DNA of 64,000 nt from Lojkania enalia (taxonomy: Eukaryota; Ascomycota; Dothideomycetes; Pleosporales), in contig ML986600.1 in NCBI GenBank assembly GCA_010094045.1, positions 392,360 through 456,359 of the forward strand. Direction: 5' to 3'. Below are positions 10,228-23,338 of this stretch, one piece after another; positions within the stretch are counted from its first letter, which is position 1; every line of letters starts with the position of its first letter. A program made the translations under genes and the position numbers. Below the pieces are notes generated by a model, which saw nothing but the letters and a program-made list of their open reading frames with translations, searched no databases and had not been told where the DNA came from.

Positions 10228-12812
10228 CACCACCGAGCTGCGCACCCTATCAAAACGCGTGCGCCTTTTTAACTGATATATGAACAACGACTGAATTAAA
10301 CTCATACATATATATATATAATATTCCTAATTGCTTCTACATTAAGTCCTCTTATGGCCTTGCACGTGGCACTTTGAGCAGGTCGGTGGTGCCCGCTAAT
10401 AGCCCTAAGATATCTAGGTCTACGCATCTACCTCCACCATCCTATCAGCCTCTGCAGCCAGCCTCCGACCTTTCTAGCCTGTGAGAACTCCTCCTGTAGC
10501 AATATACTGCCGTCGCTATTACTTCTTCCGCTCTTAGTATTAATTTGCCTTATAAAGCCTTGTGTTTTCTGCAAAGATTATTGCAGAATACATCGCTAAC
10601 GTACAGCACAAGCGAGCTGATCACCCAAGCGAGCTGATCATGATGCCAAGACCACTCCAAAATCGCGACTACTTTTCGCAAAATATTGTACTTTCTTGCA
10701 TTCTATCGTACTATATAGTATAGTAGCCTATTCTTCTATATCTATAGCATCATTTTTACATGTCCGCGAGTTATGCCCAGCCTCGCCGCACTGCCTGCAG
10801 TGCCTTTGAGTCGGCTGGTCTCCATCAACGCGCGCCTTCTTCCTACCCTTCTTCCTATCAGTACGAGCGCCAAACTCTTTTAGAGCAGTTAATCGAGCGC
10901 CTTCTTCAATCGTTAGGTTGCCTTCCTTCTATATACGCTTTCTTTTATGCGATCGATGTTGTATAGCAGCCTTATTAGCTATTTAAAGCTTAGCGACCTA
11001 AGCGCGTAATAGTACGTTTTTATGTATTATATATACAGCACCCTTTATAAACTGTTTAAACGCCTCTACTATTAAAATAGGCGAGCTATCTAAGTGCTTT
11101 TAAACTCTTAATTAAACGTACGCAGATTAAGACCTAAATTTAATAGGATTACTTAGTATTTTTAACTCCTAAGGGGTATCTTCAATTATAAAAGGTGTTA
11201 GTATATATAGTTAAACTTCGAGCTTCGATAGTACTATATCTAGGTTAAATAGAACTAGGCTAGCGCCTTAAAAGCTACTTAGGATATTACTCTTTATAAT
11301 TACTATATTAAAAGCTACTTTAAAATAGAGTAAGAACTTAATTTTTATAATATAGTTAATATAACTATATATTAGCTGCTCGACTTAACGCTTATATATA
11401 GTTTTTAAAGGCGAGAAACAACCTATATCTAGTAGCTATAGTAGGTATAATAAATATAGAAGTATATAGAGAGTAATAATATTCTTTTCCTTATAGAGCT
11501 GCCTAAATTTAAGCGAGTTATAGCTCTTATAGCTGTTAAGAATTAGTAATTAATATATACTAATAGTACGATCCTTTATATATATATTAAAGTATTTTAA
11601 CTACTTAATACTAATATTATTTATCGTCCAGCCGTTATTAGTAACCTATATAGCCTAGGTTAGTAGAATATCGTCTTTTTTATACTATATAGAGAGGTAG
11701 TAGGTGCCTATAAAGATAATAAAAAGTAGTATTACCTATCCTATCGCGTTAATACTCTAGATAACTATAGTCTACTTATAATTATCTAGCTGGAGCTGCT
11801 TTAGTCGATTTCGTCTCTTAGAGCTAGTAACTACTACTTCTATTAATATTACATCTATTATAAAGCCTAATTTATTAAAATTATATATATCTTTATTAAT
11901 AATACTATACTTAGCCTTTATATTCTATATAAGGTAGAACCAGCCTTCTATAACCTTAGGATTCTTATATTTAGCTTTTAAATAGTTGTACTTTTAATTA
12001 AATTTAACCTTAAGCTTAGGCGTATATTTAATAAAGTTCTCTACCTAGTTCTTTTTAACCTAGCTAGTAGAGCGTATAACTAGTAGTAAATTGGCTATAT
12101 CTTAAATAGTAGTAATCCGCGGCGGAAATTCTCTTATATCTAGATCTAGTATATACTAAATAATTACCTACTTTTTAGTCTTACTAAGCTTTATTAAATT
12201 AGGCTAGTAATTGCGTTATAAAGCTGTTCCTTACCTTTATATACTAAGTATACTTTAAGAGATATTATAGATTAATATAATATAACATATAGTTAGTATT
12301 ATATTTTATTAAAGAGCTTAAAGTATAAGCTATATTCTAGCTTCTTTCTAAATTAATTCTATAGTTGTTAGTTATAGTATAATACTATAAAGTATAATTA
12401 TCGCGATTTTAATAGGGTTTTAGTATTATAATTAGCTCGCTTAGGTAATCAGCTCGCTTATACTATATATTATCTAATATCCTTTAATAAGCTAAATAAT
12501 AGTATAACTTATAGTACTCTATAAGAGATAATTAAAGCGGTTATAAATAAGTTAAGCCTACTACTAAAGCTGGATAATTTTATAAGACGTTTCTACAGTC
12601 TAGCACCTCTTACTACTAGTATCTTATAATAGAGGTAACGGCGTTCTAATAATAGTAAGTAATAAGAGGATATAATTAGAATAGTATAGGACTAAACCTA
12701 TTATTTAGAAGCTACTCTTAATTATCTATTCTATAAATAATATAAGCTTTATATATTTATAAATACTAAGAAAGTCTTACTTATTAATTATAAGAGTATA
12801 TATACTATTCTA
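10228..12812. mobile_element. Element X: pogo-like remnant split by element A
   Basis: The left end resembles the end of the pogo-like element at 55,894: both have a TA dinucleotide followed by CACC and, a few bases on, GAGCTGCGCACCC or AGCTGCGCACCCC, then AAAACGCG and a CCTTTTT stretch. X covers 10,228-10,598 and is cut by insertion of element A at a TA. It may continue at 12,473-12,788, but only about 700 bases in all are recognisable. The left 370 bases are only lightly mutated, whereas the right part is saturated with TpA. The assignment of the right half is tentative. Confidence 0.4.
10599..12470 (-). mobile_element. Element A: 1,872-bp pogo/Fot1-like DNA transposon, RIP-mutated
   Basis: Bounded by TA on both sides (10597-98, 12471-72), with terminal inverted repeats starting ACGTACAGCACAAGCGAG on the left and a mutated version on the right. 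Inside each TIR the 17-mer AAGCGAGCTGATCACCC occurs about twice. The transposase is read on the minus strand. Its C-terminal end survives near the left terminus as EEGARLTALKEFGARTDRKK, then CRQCGEAGHNSRTC, a CCHC zinc knuckle as found at the end of Fot1-like transposases. The rest is riddled with TAA/TAG. A second full copy of the same length is element C, and an interrupted third is element B. Mutation is graded: the first ~350 bases keep normal composition and the remainder is almost fully converted. Confidence 0.85.
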
Positions 12813-12814
12813 TA
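12789..12814 (+). mobile_element. Start of a 101-bp LTR, cut by element G
   Basis: The sequence starting TATAAGAGTATATATACTAT matches the first 25 bases of the LTR-like repeats at 34,776 and, reversed, at 40,519. It is interrupted by element G, which is inserted at a TA. The remaining ~75 bases are not found on the far side. Confidence 0.4.
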
Positions 12815-15424
12815 ATATACTTTATAAGTAAGCGGCCTATATAAGCGAGCGGTCTACCCTATTATTAAAACGCGATATTTAAGCTTTTAATAATAATATA
12901 ATAACGAAATAATAAGAATATAATCTAAAACGAGAATTAAGTAAACTTAGTCTTTTTAACTATCAAAAGAGGCTAAATAAATAGTAAAAGACGCGCTATT
13001 TTAATATTTAATATAATTTAAACAACTGTATACTAATAATATACTAGAATCTACTTATAGTATAATTATAAGCCTAACTTAAAGAGACTAAATAAATTTA
13101 AAGAGAAGGTTATTATTTAATATATACTTAACCTAGATTTATAAGGATTTATATCTACTTTAACTACTATATAAAATATAGTTAATAGCTTACTTACTAA
13201 GCGTAGTATAGACTAGATTAGTATATATTAGTCTAGAAACTTTATTAGACGTACTTCTAAACTTAAAATACGTTTAAATCGGTTTTATTATTACTAGAAA
13301 ACTCTATATAAAGATTCTAAGATAATTAAAAACTAGTTTAAACTTATATAGCATACTAAGAAGAAGTATAGTATTATAGATAAGGATATATATAATTTTA
13401 ACAAATCTAGCTTTTAAATAAATATTATTTTATTATAACTAATTATTATAGATAACGTATTCTACTATTAAAGCAGCTAAACTATCGAAGCGGCTACTTT
13501 TTCTTAGTATTATAAATACTATATACGAACTATAATAAATCTATAATACAACCTTCTATTAATTTAATAAGAAGGTAGAATTAAGCTTATCTTATAAGCG
13601 TATAAATCAGGCTAGTTTAAGAGTATATAATATACTGCTATAGCTTTTAATATATAATATTAACAACTCTCTACTCAATTTTATAGAATTATATTTCGCC
13701 CTTATATATAACTAAATCGCTAGAAGTTTATAATAACCGAAGAATAAATAATCGTATAATATATTCTCGACCTTAATTTATAAGAATTTGCACTCCAGCT
13801 ATATAAGGTAGTAAATATAGTAGATAAACTATTAGGCGTATATAATAGAATATCTATAGAAAAGAATTAGTTTAAACAATTTATAATATATATAAACAAG
13901 TTTAAAATAGTCTTTAATTAAGTAAAGAATTGCTAAAGAATAAAATAAGAGAATCTAGAGGTTATTAATATATAGTTTAAGCTTATATAAGATATAATTG
14001 TAAAATATAGTATATATAATAATAATATCTACAATTTTAATAAGATAGGCTTTTAAATAGATATTATTAATACTATAAAGGTTATTATAGGTTTAGAATA
14101 TTATATAAAGCCTACTCTTATATAGCTAGATAATTATAAATAGGTTATAGTTATCTAGAGTATTTATACTACTACGTATACAACTCTACTATTTATTATC
14201 TATAAAGGACGCGTCTATATCTCTATATAATATAAAAAAGTAGGTATACTATACGATTAGAAAATTTTAGTTTCTAAGAACGGCTAGATAAATAATATAC
14301 TTAGTCTTAAGTAGCTAAAATATTTTAATAAGTATATAAAGATATATTAGATAGAGTTATATAGGCTACTTATTTTAGATAGTTATAAAAGTTACCTTAA
14401 CTAGGAATTTAAAGATTACTATCTTATATAAAAGATCCTAATACTTTATATACCTTCTTATTTATTATATATACTTCAGCCTCTTAATATAGTTTACTTC
14501 TTACTATTAAAGTTAAAGTACTTATAGTATATATAAGATTTAGCGCGCCGACGCATCTACTATATTAATAAAGAAGGCTTTCTTCTAGCTTTTAAGAACG
14601 CGTTTTTTAATATATTTACGTATAAGAACTATTAAAAAGCCTTTAAAATAATAGAAACTGTTCCTCTAAACGCGTAGGTTATATTAGATTACCTTAATAT
14701 ACAACTACGTACCCTACTAAAACTACTTCTATAAGAAGACTTTTAATAGTCTAAAACTTTAAGTAATATATATAAATTTAGGTTACAATTAATACTTATA
14801 TAAAAGTCCTTTATACGATTATTAAAAGAGGTATAAGAAGGATTCTTATAGCTTATAAAAGGTGCTAAGTTAATACTATATTAGAATATACTTCTTTAAA
14901 CTCGCAACTCTAAGCTTAAAAAGTAATTAGAAGAAGTAACTAAGTATAAAATATATAAAAGAAAGTATATTTAGTATAATAGTATAATATTATATAGCGA
15001 GGAATCTTTATATATAACTACTAAAGTATTTATAAGCTCTTAGCTCTTTAAGAAAACTCGTAGTACTAATACTTAAAAAAGAGCTTAACTAGCTTAACGC
15101 TACTATAGTAACTATAGTAAAACTAGATATAACGCTCGTATATACTAAAAGAATAGTAGAGAAAATTCTAAATTAGATAAAAGTATATTATATATAGAAT
15201 CTCTTATTAGTATTAAATAAAATAACTTTTTATATATAGTATTTATTATACTAAGAAAAAGTAGCCGCTTTAATAGTTTAGCCGCTTTAATAGTAGAATA
15301 TATTATAAAAAGATATAATTAACTAAAGATAATTTAATTAGATAATTATAAATAGATTTTAGTAATTTAGGGGATTAATACTACTAACTAGATACTTCTA
15401 CCCTTTACTATTATTACTAGCTAC
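12815..15424 (+). mobile_element. Element G: D-family pogo-like transposon, truncated, holding E1
   Basis: The left end follows a TA (12813-14) and starts ATATACTTTATAAGTAAGCG. It carries two 17-bp direct repeats (ATAAGTAAGCGGCCTAT and ATAAGCGAGCGGTCTAC). The plus strand still reads as a damaged pogo-type transposase around the E1 insertion: IYNFNKSSF before it (cf. the family's YNFDETGF) and LDNYK-ILVI after it. E1 (13455-15303) sits inside it at a TA. The right part is replaced by the LTR of a reversed Gypsy copy at 15,425, and I could not find G's right terminus. Confidence 0.6.
13455..15303 (+). mobile_element. Element E1: 1,849-bp pogo/Tc1-mariner-like transposon, RIP-mutated
   Basis: Flanked by TA (13453-54, 15304-05). 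The TIR starts ACGTATTCTACTATTAAAGC, reversed at the right end as GTAGAATATAT. Each TIR holds two 17-bp units of the type AAGCGGCTAAACTATTA. The transposase is on the plus strand. At about 14,020-14,230 a damaged DDE core reads IYNFNKIGF, a stop-interrupted stretch, then LLFIIYKGRVYIS, matching the pogo-type pattern YNFDE-GF ... PPFIIFKGR known from fungal Tan1/Fot1 relatives. Many TAA/TAG interrupt it. Copies E2 (reversed) and E3 share the ends. Confidence 0.85.
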
Positions 15425-16103
15425 TATAATAGTATAAGTAAGATAATAGGTCTAAATATAGTATAAATCTACTTAGAAGTATATAGGAGTATATAAAGGT
15501 TTAAAGACCTAAGAATTCTATTAATACTTATAGACCTTATATAAAAGAATATAAAAGAACTACTAAACTACTTATAAGGGAGTATATAACTATATATAGA
15601 TAGGAAAAGAGGCGGAGCTAGGGGTAGAATAAGATAAGTAAAAAGCTTTAAAATAAGATTATATATAAAGTTTTTTATAGAATAATTTCTTCGTATTATT
15701 ATACTATCCCCCTTCTTATAGGCTAATAGTTTCTATTTATACTAGTTTAGGAGGGAATTAGGGCTACTATAGATAGATTCTAGTATAAAGAAATTTCTTT
15801 AAAAAGATATTTATTAGTAAGAACTAATATATATAGTTACTTATAAAGATACGTTTATATATTAATATAATATTAAGTAAGGTTTTTACAGTAAATATAA
15901 TTAATCTATATATCGGCTAGTAACTACTATTATAATAGTTTATTAATATTACAATTTCGTCGTATATAGTAATAAGTATTTACTAACTTTAATATATTAC
16001 TAGATTACTATTAACTAAGCTTCCTTAATTTAATAACAACTTCTACTCTATATATATCATTATACGTCTCTAGAACCGTTAATTATTAAAGTATTACTTA
16101 TAA
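15425..16103 (-). mobile_element. 3' fragment of a reversed Gypsy chromovirus (LTR 15425-15703)
   Basis: Bases 15425-15703 are the reverse complement of the 279-bp LTR found at 23,634, 30,546 and 58,176. Next to it, CTATCCCCCTTCTTATAG is the reversed polypurine tract. About 400 bases of adjoining internal 3' sequence match the reverse complement of 30,165-30,545. The copy stops where element F is inserted at 16,106, and its remainder does not reappear cleanly at 18,168, so more was deleted. Confidence 0.75.
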
Positions 16104-16105
16104 TA

Positions 16106-18165
16106 ACGTAATCTACTACTGAACGGTTAAAACTACTAAGCGGTTAGTAACCCACCTAATTTTAATTTTAAAGTAGGATATTTCTACAGCTATTAAAGTA
16201 ATTAATTATATAGTAATATCTATATAATTCTTACTATTTAGTATTTCGATTAAAGCTATTTTACACGTTTTAATACGATAGTCTAGCTTCTAACAGTACT
16301 TGTAGTATCTTAGTTAATATAGTTAACTATAACTATTTAGGCTTTTTTATTCTATTTAACAGCCTTCTTATTATTACTTTACTAATTGCAGCCTATCTAA
16401 TATAGAGACGGTACTTACGCTCTAAATTACCTTATATTTATACTCCTTACGCTTTATAAGTATAGTATTTACCGCCCGAAGATCTCTATTCTCTATCTCT
16501 AAAAACGACTACCTATATACTATAGATATAATACTCTTTATAAAACTTGTAAGACCTTTAAGTATTAATATTAGTAAGCTATTTTAATATCGTTCTATAT
16601 ACTATTATATATATTATATCTAGTACTCTACCTCTAAACGATTATATAGTTTTATAACTACTATTTAGTAGGTTCTAGGAATAATAGCGTTAGGGTTTAT
16701 AAAGCTTAGATATTAAGCTTTAAAATAATATAATCTAGACTAAATAGAACTAATCTAAACCCTCTAAAGCCTCTAACTATATTTTTATTAGTAATAGTAT
16801 TATTAAAGGCCGTTTTAAATATAGGTAGAAAGTCTTCTTTAGTTATATAATTAATACGGCACCGAATTAAGCTTTTAATCTCCTTACTATATACACGCTT
16901 TAATAGACCAAAACAGCCTATATTAAGTAGTTGTAGAAGATAAGATAAGTATAGAGGTATATAAAGTATAATAATATTATATTCTTTATAATAATTATAA
17001 AATTCGATAGAATTATAGCTATTATAGCCGTTTATAATAAGTAGTTAATAAATGCTAGTAGTACTAGCTTTAGTATATTTATTAAAGTACTTAAGCTACT
17101 TAAATTTATATTTAATAGACGTCTAGCTTTTCTTACTAATAGATAAAATCTACTAAAGCTTATCTATAATTAACTAGTATTAGATATTATATTATTACGC
17201 GCTCTTAAAGATAATAAATATTATAGGGATTTTCGGCTAGTCTACTAAGCTGTATCAGATATCGACGTACGATATTACGGTCGATATCACGCCGGATATT
17301 ACGCTAGATATCAGCTAATATACCCCTTTTTCATGTACATAAATATAGCCCGCTGGCCATCTTCAATCAACTAGTTCAGCTCCTTATCTCCCTCTCTAAG
17401 ACAAGATTCGCCTCTTACTACAATAAATAGTAGAACCGGCTAGTTATATATATTTACTACTATAATTACTATTATCTACTTAATATTACCAAGCTAGATA
17501 GATTTAAGTATTTACCGCCTCTTAGTACTAGTAATAACTATTTTTAGGCCAATTTTACCTATTTAGAAGCTAGTCTTATTAAAATTATATATATCTTTAT
17601 TAAAGATATTATATTTAGCTTTAGTATTATATATAAGGTAGAACTAGCCTTAAATAACTTTAGGATCTTTATTTAGAGCTCTTTAATAGTTATATTATTA
17701 ATTAACGCGTAATTTAAGCTCTAAAACGTATAAAATAAAGTAATTAGGCTAATTTTTACCGATAGATTACTAACTATAATTAAAAAATAGTTTATTAGCT
17801 ATATCTTATAGTATATTAAGCTTAAGCTAAAACCTACGCATATCTATATTAAATATATAGTTTATAATCGACCTCTCTTCTAGCTCTATAAGATTCTTCG
17901 AATTGGGGGTATAATCGGCCCTATAAGGTCTCCTATTACAGCGCTTTTTTAGGGTGGTATAGCTAACTTTAAACGCCTATACTATAGCTAGATTTAACTT
18001 AAATTAACCTTATTTAAAAGCTTTATTTACTATAGTTATATCGGCTTTAGATAAATATATTCTATTATATAGTTATAGAGATATTATAAAAATTAATAGG
18101 GTGGTAGAGATTTTAGTAGACTATTAACCGCTCGGTAGTTTTAACTGCTTAGTAGTAGATTATAT
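16106..18165 (-). mobile_element. Element F: ~1.85-kb pogo-like transposon with a nested solo LTR
   Basis: Flanked by TA (16104-05, 18166-67). The TIR starts ACGTAATCTACTACTGAACG, with two 17-bp direct repeats (CTACTGAACGGTTAAAA, CTACTAAGCGGTTAGTA). The right end is the mutated reverse complement. Total length is 2,060 bp. Without the 204-bp LTR and its 5-bp duplication it is 1,851 bp, the usual size for this class. Internal sequence aligns in the same direction as element A around 17,570-17,660, so the transposase was on the minus strand, now with stops throughout. Confidence 0.75.
17219..17422 (+). mobile_element. Solo LTR, 204 bp, RIP-mutated copy
   Basis: Starts TATTATAGGGATTTTCGGCT, ends CTCTTACTACA and is flanked by the 5-bp TSD ATAAA (17214-18 and 17423-27). 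It is the same length as the solo LTR at 47,711-47,914 and differs by about 20 transitions, nearly all CpA/TpG to TpA. It lies inside element F. Confidence 0.88.
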
Positions 18166-18167
18166 TA

Positions 18168-19496
18168 GACTTGTAAATATTACTTTAGTTTTACTTTTCT
18201 AGTATTCTTCTATATAATTCTTAAAATCTATTAGAAAGGATTAGAACTAATTAAAGGGTTTATCTATTAAGTATACTCCTATAAATAGTACTTTCTTATT
18301 CTTATATTAGATAATATTAAGGTTAGTATTAATATAGATTCTTACTACTACTAGGAATTTTTTAAGTTTAGATCTAGTTCTATTAAACTTATTAAGTAGT
18401 ACTAATTTAATTTATCGCTAATAATATATTATTAATAGTACTTTTTTAACTTACTTAAGTTTCTAGATAATTTCTATAAGTCCTATTCCTTACTTACTAT
18501 TAACTATTTCTTATATCCCTTTAAAACTTTTAAGAAAACTATCTTAAGTCTCTTTTAGGCTTCTTATTTATTTATCTACTAAGACTAGTTATTTCTATTA
18601 TTATATTAACTCGTTCTATATTTTTATAAATATAGTTATTATATCTACTTCTAAAGAGGTAGCTTTACTAGCTAATTCTAACATTCTACTTACGTGAGTT
18701 CCCTATATTACTTACTAAAGGTATCTCTTTCCTTATAACTAAGGTAGTCTTAGCTAGTCTTTACTTTTTCTAGCCTTATAAGGGTAGTTAAAGTATTACT
18801 ACCTCTAAAGAGGTTAGATATAGGATAAAGTAATAATTAAGAGTAATTATATACTATAGGGAGATTATTCTTATAGACTTATAATAGAAGTATATAAGTA
18901 GAGTATACTAAAAATATTTAAGTTAACTATAAAAAACTATAAAGATAGAAGTTATAAAGTTATTAAATATAATTTAGTTTTTCTACTATTCCCTTTATTT
19001 AGTTACTTAGTTAATTAAGAAACTAAGTATATTTAATTATTTAGTTAATTAAGTTACTAAACGCGTTATATATCTTATATTTATCTTATTTCTCTAGCTA
19101 TATAGAGTCCTAAATCTCGATTAAGTCTAGTATAGAGATTCTTATAGAAGTATCTATAATAATTTTATAGGAAAAGTTAGCGTCTACTATTAAGTTAAGA
19201 GAGTAATTAATCTAGAAAAAATATTAAACTCTCCTTAAATACTTAACTAATAGAGAGGTAGAAAAGTAGTTAAATTAGTAGAATTAGATAATCTATTATA
19301 CTAAAGCTACTAGTTTAGTAGAAGTTTAGGGCTTTAAAGTAGAAAAGGATTTTCTTCTAATAGTTACTAAGAAAGATAAAATATAGATACTAATCTATAT
19401 AGTACTAATTAACGCTAAAAATAAGCTAGATAGAATTAATTAACTAATTCGTATAATTAAATAATTAGTATACTAATATACTAACTACTATAGATA
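18168..19496. other. AT-rich decayed repeat DNA, not classified
   Basis: This is fully RIP-like sequence with no readable frame. The last ~500 bases run into the E2 insertion site and should belong to the element that continues at 21,416 (the Copia element), probably its gag part. I could not find a 5' LTR. A short palindrome CCTCTAAAGAGG lies near 18,812. Confidence 0.35.
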
Positions 19497-21413
19497 ACGT
19501 ATCCTACTATTAAAGCGGCTAAACTATTAAAGCGGCTAAACTATTAAAGCGGCTAAACTATTAAAGCGGCTAAACTATTAAAGCAGCTAAACTATTAAAG
19601 CGGCTACTTTTTCTTAGTATAATAAACACTATATATAAAAAGTTAATTTACTTAATACTAATAAAAGATTCTATATATAATATACTTTTATCTAATTTAG
19701 AATTTTCCCTACTATCCTTTTAGTACGTACGAGCGTTATATCCAGTCTTATTATAGTTACTATAGTAGTGTTAAGCTGGTTAAGCCCTTTCTTAAGTATT
19801 AGTACTATAAGTCTTCTTAAAGGGCTAAGAGCTTATAGATACTTCAGCAGCTATATATAAAAATCCCTCGCTATATAATACTATACTATTATACTGAATA
19901 TACTTTCTTTTATACGTTTTATACTTAGTTACTTCTTCTAATTACTTTTTAAGTTTAAAGTTGCAAGCTTAAAGAAGCATATTCTAATATAGTATTAACT
20001 TAGCACCTTTTATAAGCTGTAAGAATCCTTCTTACACCTCTTTTAGTAATTGTATAAAGAACTTTTATATAAGTATTAATTATAACCTAAATTTATATAT
20101 ATTACTTAGAGTTTTAAACTACTAGAAGTCTTTTTATAGAAGTAGTTCTAGTAGGGTACGCAGTTATATATTAAAGCGATTTAATATAACCTATATATTT
20201 AAAGGAATAATTTCTATTACTTTAAAAGCCTTTTAATAGTTCTTATATGTAAATACGTTAAAAAACGCGTCTTTAAAGGCTAGAAGAAAGCCTTCTTTAT
20301 TAATATAGTAGACGTATTAGTATACTAAGTCTTATATATACTATAAGTACTTCAGCTTTAATAGTAAGAAGTAAACTATATTAAGAGGCTAAAGAATATA
20401 CAATAAATAAGAAGGTATATAAAGCGTTAGAATCTTTTATATAAGGTAGTAATCTTTAAATTTCTAGTTAAAGTAGCTTTTATAGCTGTCTAAAATAAGT
20501 AGCTTATACGATTCTATCTAACGCATTTTTATATACTTATTAAAGTACTTTAACTACTTAAAACTAAGTATATTATTTATCTAGCCGTTCTTAGAGACTG
20601 AAATTTTCCAATTATATAGTATACCTACTTCTTTATACTATATAAAGATATAGACGCGTTCTTTATAGATAATAAATAGTAGAGTCGCGTATATAGTAGT
20701 ATAGATACTCTAGATAACTATAACCTACTCGCGATTATCTAGCTGTATAAGAGTAGGCCTTATATAATATTCTAAACCTATAATAACCTTTATAGTACTA
20801 ATAATACCTATTTAAAAGCCTATCTTATTAAAATTATAGATATTATTATTATATATACTATATTTTACAATTATATCCTATATAAGTTTAAACTATATAT
20901 TAATAACCTTTAGATTCTCTTATTTTATTCTTTAGCAATCCTTTACTTAATTAAAGACTATTTTAAGCTTATCTATATATACTATAAATTGTTTAAACTA
21001 ATTCTTTTCTATAAGTATTCTACTACGTACGTCTAATAGTTTATCTACTATATCTACTACCTTATATAGTCGGGGTATAAATCCTTATAAATTAAAGTTA
21101 AGAATATATTATACGATTATTTATTCTTTAGTTACTATATACTTCTAGTAATTTAGTTGTATATAAGGGCGAAACGTAATTCTATAAAGTTGAGTAGAGA
21201 GTTGTTAATATTATATATTAAAAGCTATAGTAGCGCGTTATACGCTCTTAAACTAGTCTAATTTATACGCCTGTAAGATAAGCTCAATTCTACCTTCTTA
21301 TTAAATTAATAGAAGGTTGTATTATAGATTTATTATGGTTTGTATGTAGTATTTATAATACTAAGAAAAAGTAGCCGCTTTAATAGTTTAGCCGCTTCGA
21401 TAGTAGAATACGT
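19497..21413 (-). mobile_element. Element E2: 1,917-bp copy of the E transposon, reversed
   Basis: Flanked by TA (19495-96, 21414-15), with TIR ACGTATCCTACTATTAAAGC on the left and GTAGAATACGT on the right. The internal sequence is the reverse complement of E1. Its length exceeds E1 by exactly 68 bp, which is four extra copies of the 17-bp unit in the left TIR. It is inserted in the Copia element. Confidence 0.85.
19504..19614. repeat. 17-bp tandem array in the left end of E2
   Basis: Unit AAGCGGCTAAACTATTA. Full units start at 19513, 19530, 19547, 19564 and 19581 (the last has AAGCAG), with a further partial unit at 19598 and a half unit before the first. The right end of the same element has only two units. 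Confidence 0.92.
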
Positions 21414-23338
21414 TATTTTAATCTATAAAAATCGTTTAGTTTATTTATAACTTTATAATATCTATTAATTTTTTAAGTAAATTCTAATAATATTATATAG
21501 TAATTTTAAGAAAAATCTAGTCTATAATTATATATTCTACTACTCTACTTCTATAAGAAATAGTACTTCTAGAATAATTATAAGTATATAAACAAATTAA
21601 TTAGGCTATTAAATTAGATACTAAATTAGAAAATACTAAAAGTTTAAGATAATATTTTAAATAAGAATAACTAGATAAAAAAGAATACTCTAAAGGTAAA
21701 TTTGAAAAATTATAAGAAGTTAAAATCTTTATTTAATAGTAAAACCTCTATAAAAGCTACTAGCTTCTAAGAAAATATCTAGATAATTTAAAGGAGCAAT
21801 TTTTTAGTAAATACTACCCTTAAGGAAGAAGGTACTAGTATTTTAAATCGATAGATATTTAATCTAGGTTCTAATATCTATATATATAACTTTAAGATTT
21901 TTAGTTAATAAACTACTTAAATAGTAAATTCTAAAGAGAAAATTACTATAAAAGGTAATATATATTTTATATTAGAATAGGGTACTATTATAATAATAAT
22001 TAATTCTCTTATAGGCTTAAGGGATATTAAGCTAATAGAAGTTATCTATATCCCTTAGTTACTAACTAATATAATAGCTCTAATTAGAAATAGAAAATAA
22101 AATATCTAGTTTAACTTAGATAGAGATTATTTTTACTAGTATAATTACTATAATATCGTTTATTATTTAAAGTTATTTAATAGTTATTAACTACTAAATA
22201 TAGATCTAGTAAAAAGGCTTCTACTCGATTTATTTTCTAGATATAAAATAGTTGTAGTAATTAAGAAAAAGTCTTTTTATCGCTAGTAACTAATATAAAT
22301 TATTTCTTTAGCTAAAGTATACTAATTATTAGACTATTTAGATAGAGATATAATATTAGCTCTATTTTAAGTAGTTAAGAGTATCTAGTTAAGTAATTAG
22401 AAAGTATTAGTATAGTAAGATTACTAGATATATATATAAGTAAAGTTAGTATAATAGATTAGCTAGTATAGTTAGCTTTATCTAACTACTAAACTATTTA
22501 AGAGAATTATAATTAATATTATATAAATTTAGAAGAACTATAAAAAATACTATAATAGTAAAAGATACTTATTTTATAGAGTTAATTAGATATTCTAGTA
22601 GTATAAGAGATTTATAATATATAATTAGTTAAAATCCACCCTTATAAAAGCCTTTAAAACTCTATTAGAAAAAATTAAGTAATAGTATAAAAGAAAAATC
22701 GTATATATCTATATAAATAATAATTTAAGCTTTTTAGAACTTATAGAAGTATTATTTAATTAAGAAATTATAACTAAAACTTACGCGTCTTATATATTTA
22801 AGTAGAATAGTTTAATAGAGTAAATAAGATATTAAATTATAACCCGCGCGCGCGTTCTTATAATAAAAGGTAATATTTCTAATAAATATATTAATAAATT
22901 AGCTTATATAGTAATATATCTACTTAATAGAACGCTGATTAAGTTTTAATATAAAACTCTATATCCGTTTTTAGTTATTATTCTTACTTACCTTTAAGTT
23001 ATAGAATTATAAGCGTATATTTTAGATAAAACTCTATTAAGAGGTAATAAACTAGTATTATAAGTACTAATTAGAAAACTCCTATAATATAGAAGTACGA
23101 ATATATACTAAATACTAATTCTAAAACTAAAATAAGTATTTAATATTAGAAATATTATATTTAGAAATATTATATTTAGCAATATTATATCTAGTAAAAA
23201 GGAGGAATATCTACTAAAAGAATTTCTAGAGAAGATTCTTTTTTAAATTAATAATACTAAGAGTTTTATTAATAGTAGTAGTAATAAAATATTTAAAGTT
23301 GTAGAAGTAATTTCTAAAAATTAGCTAACGTATAATAT

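Noticed and set aside
10760..10966. 68-codon plus-strand frame in element A
   Set aside because: The minus strand of the same bases encodes the transposase zinc knuckle CRQCGEAGHNSRTC.
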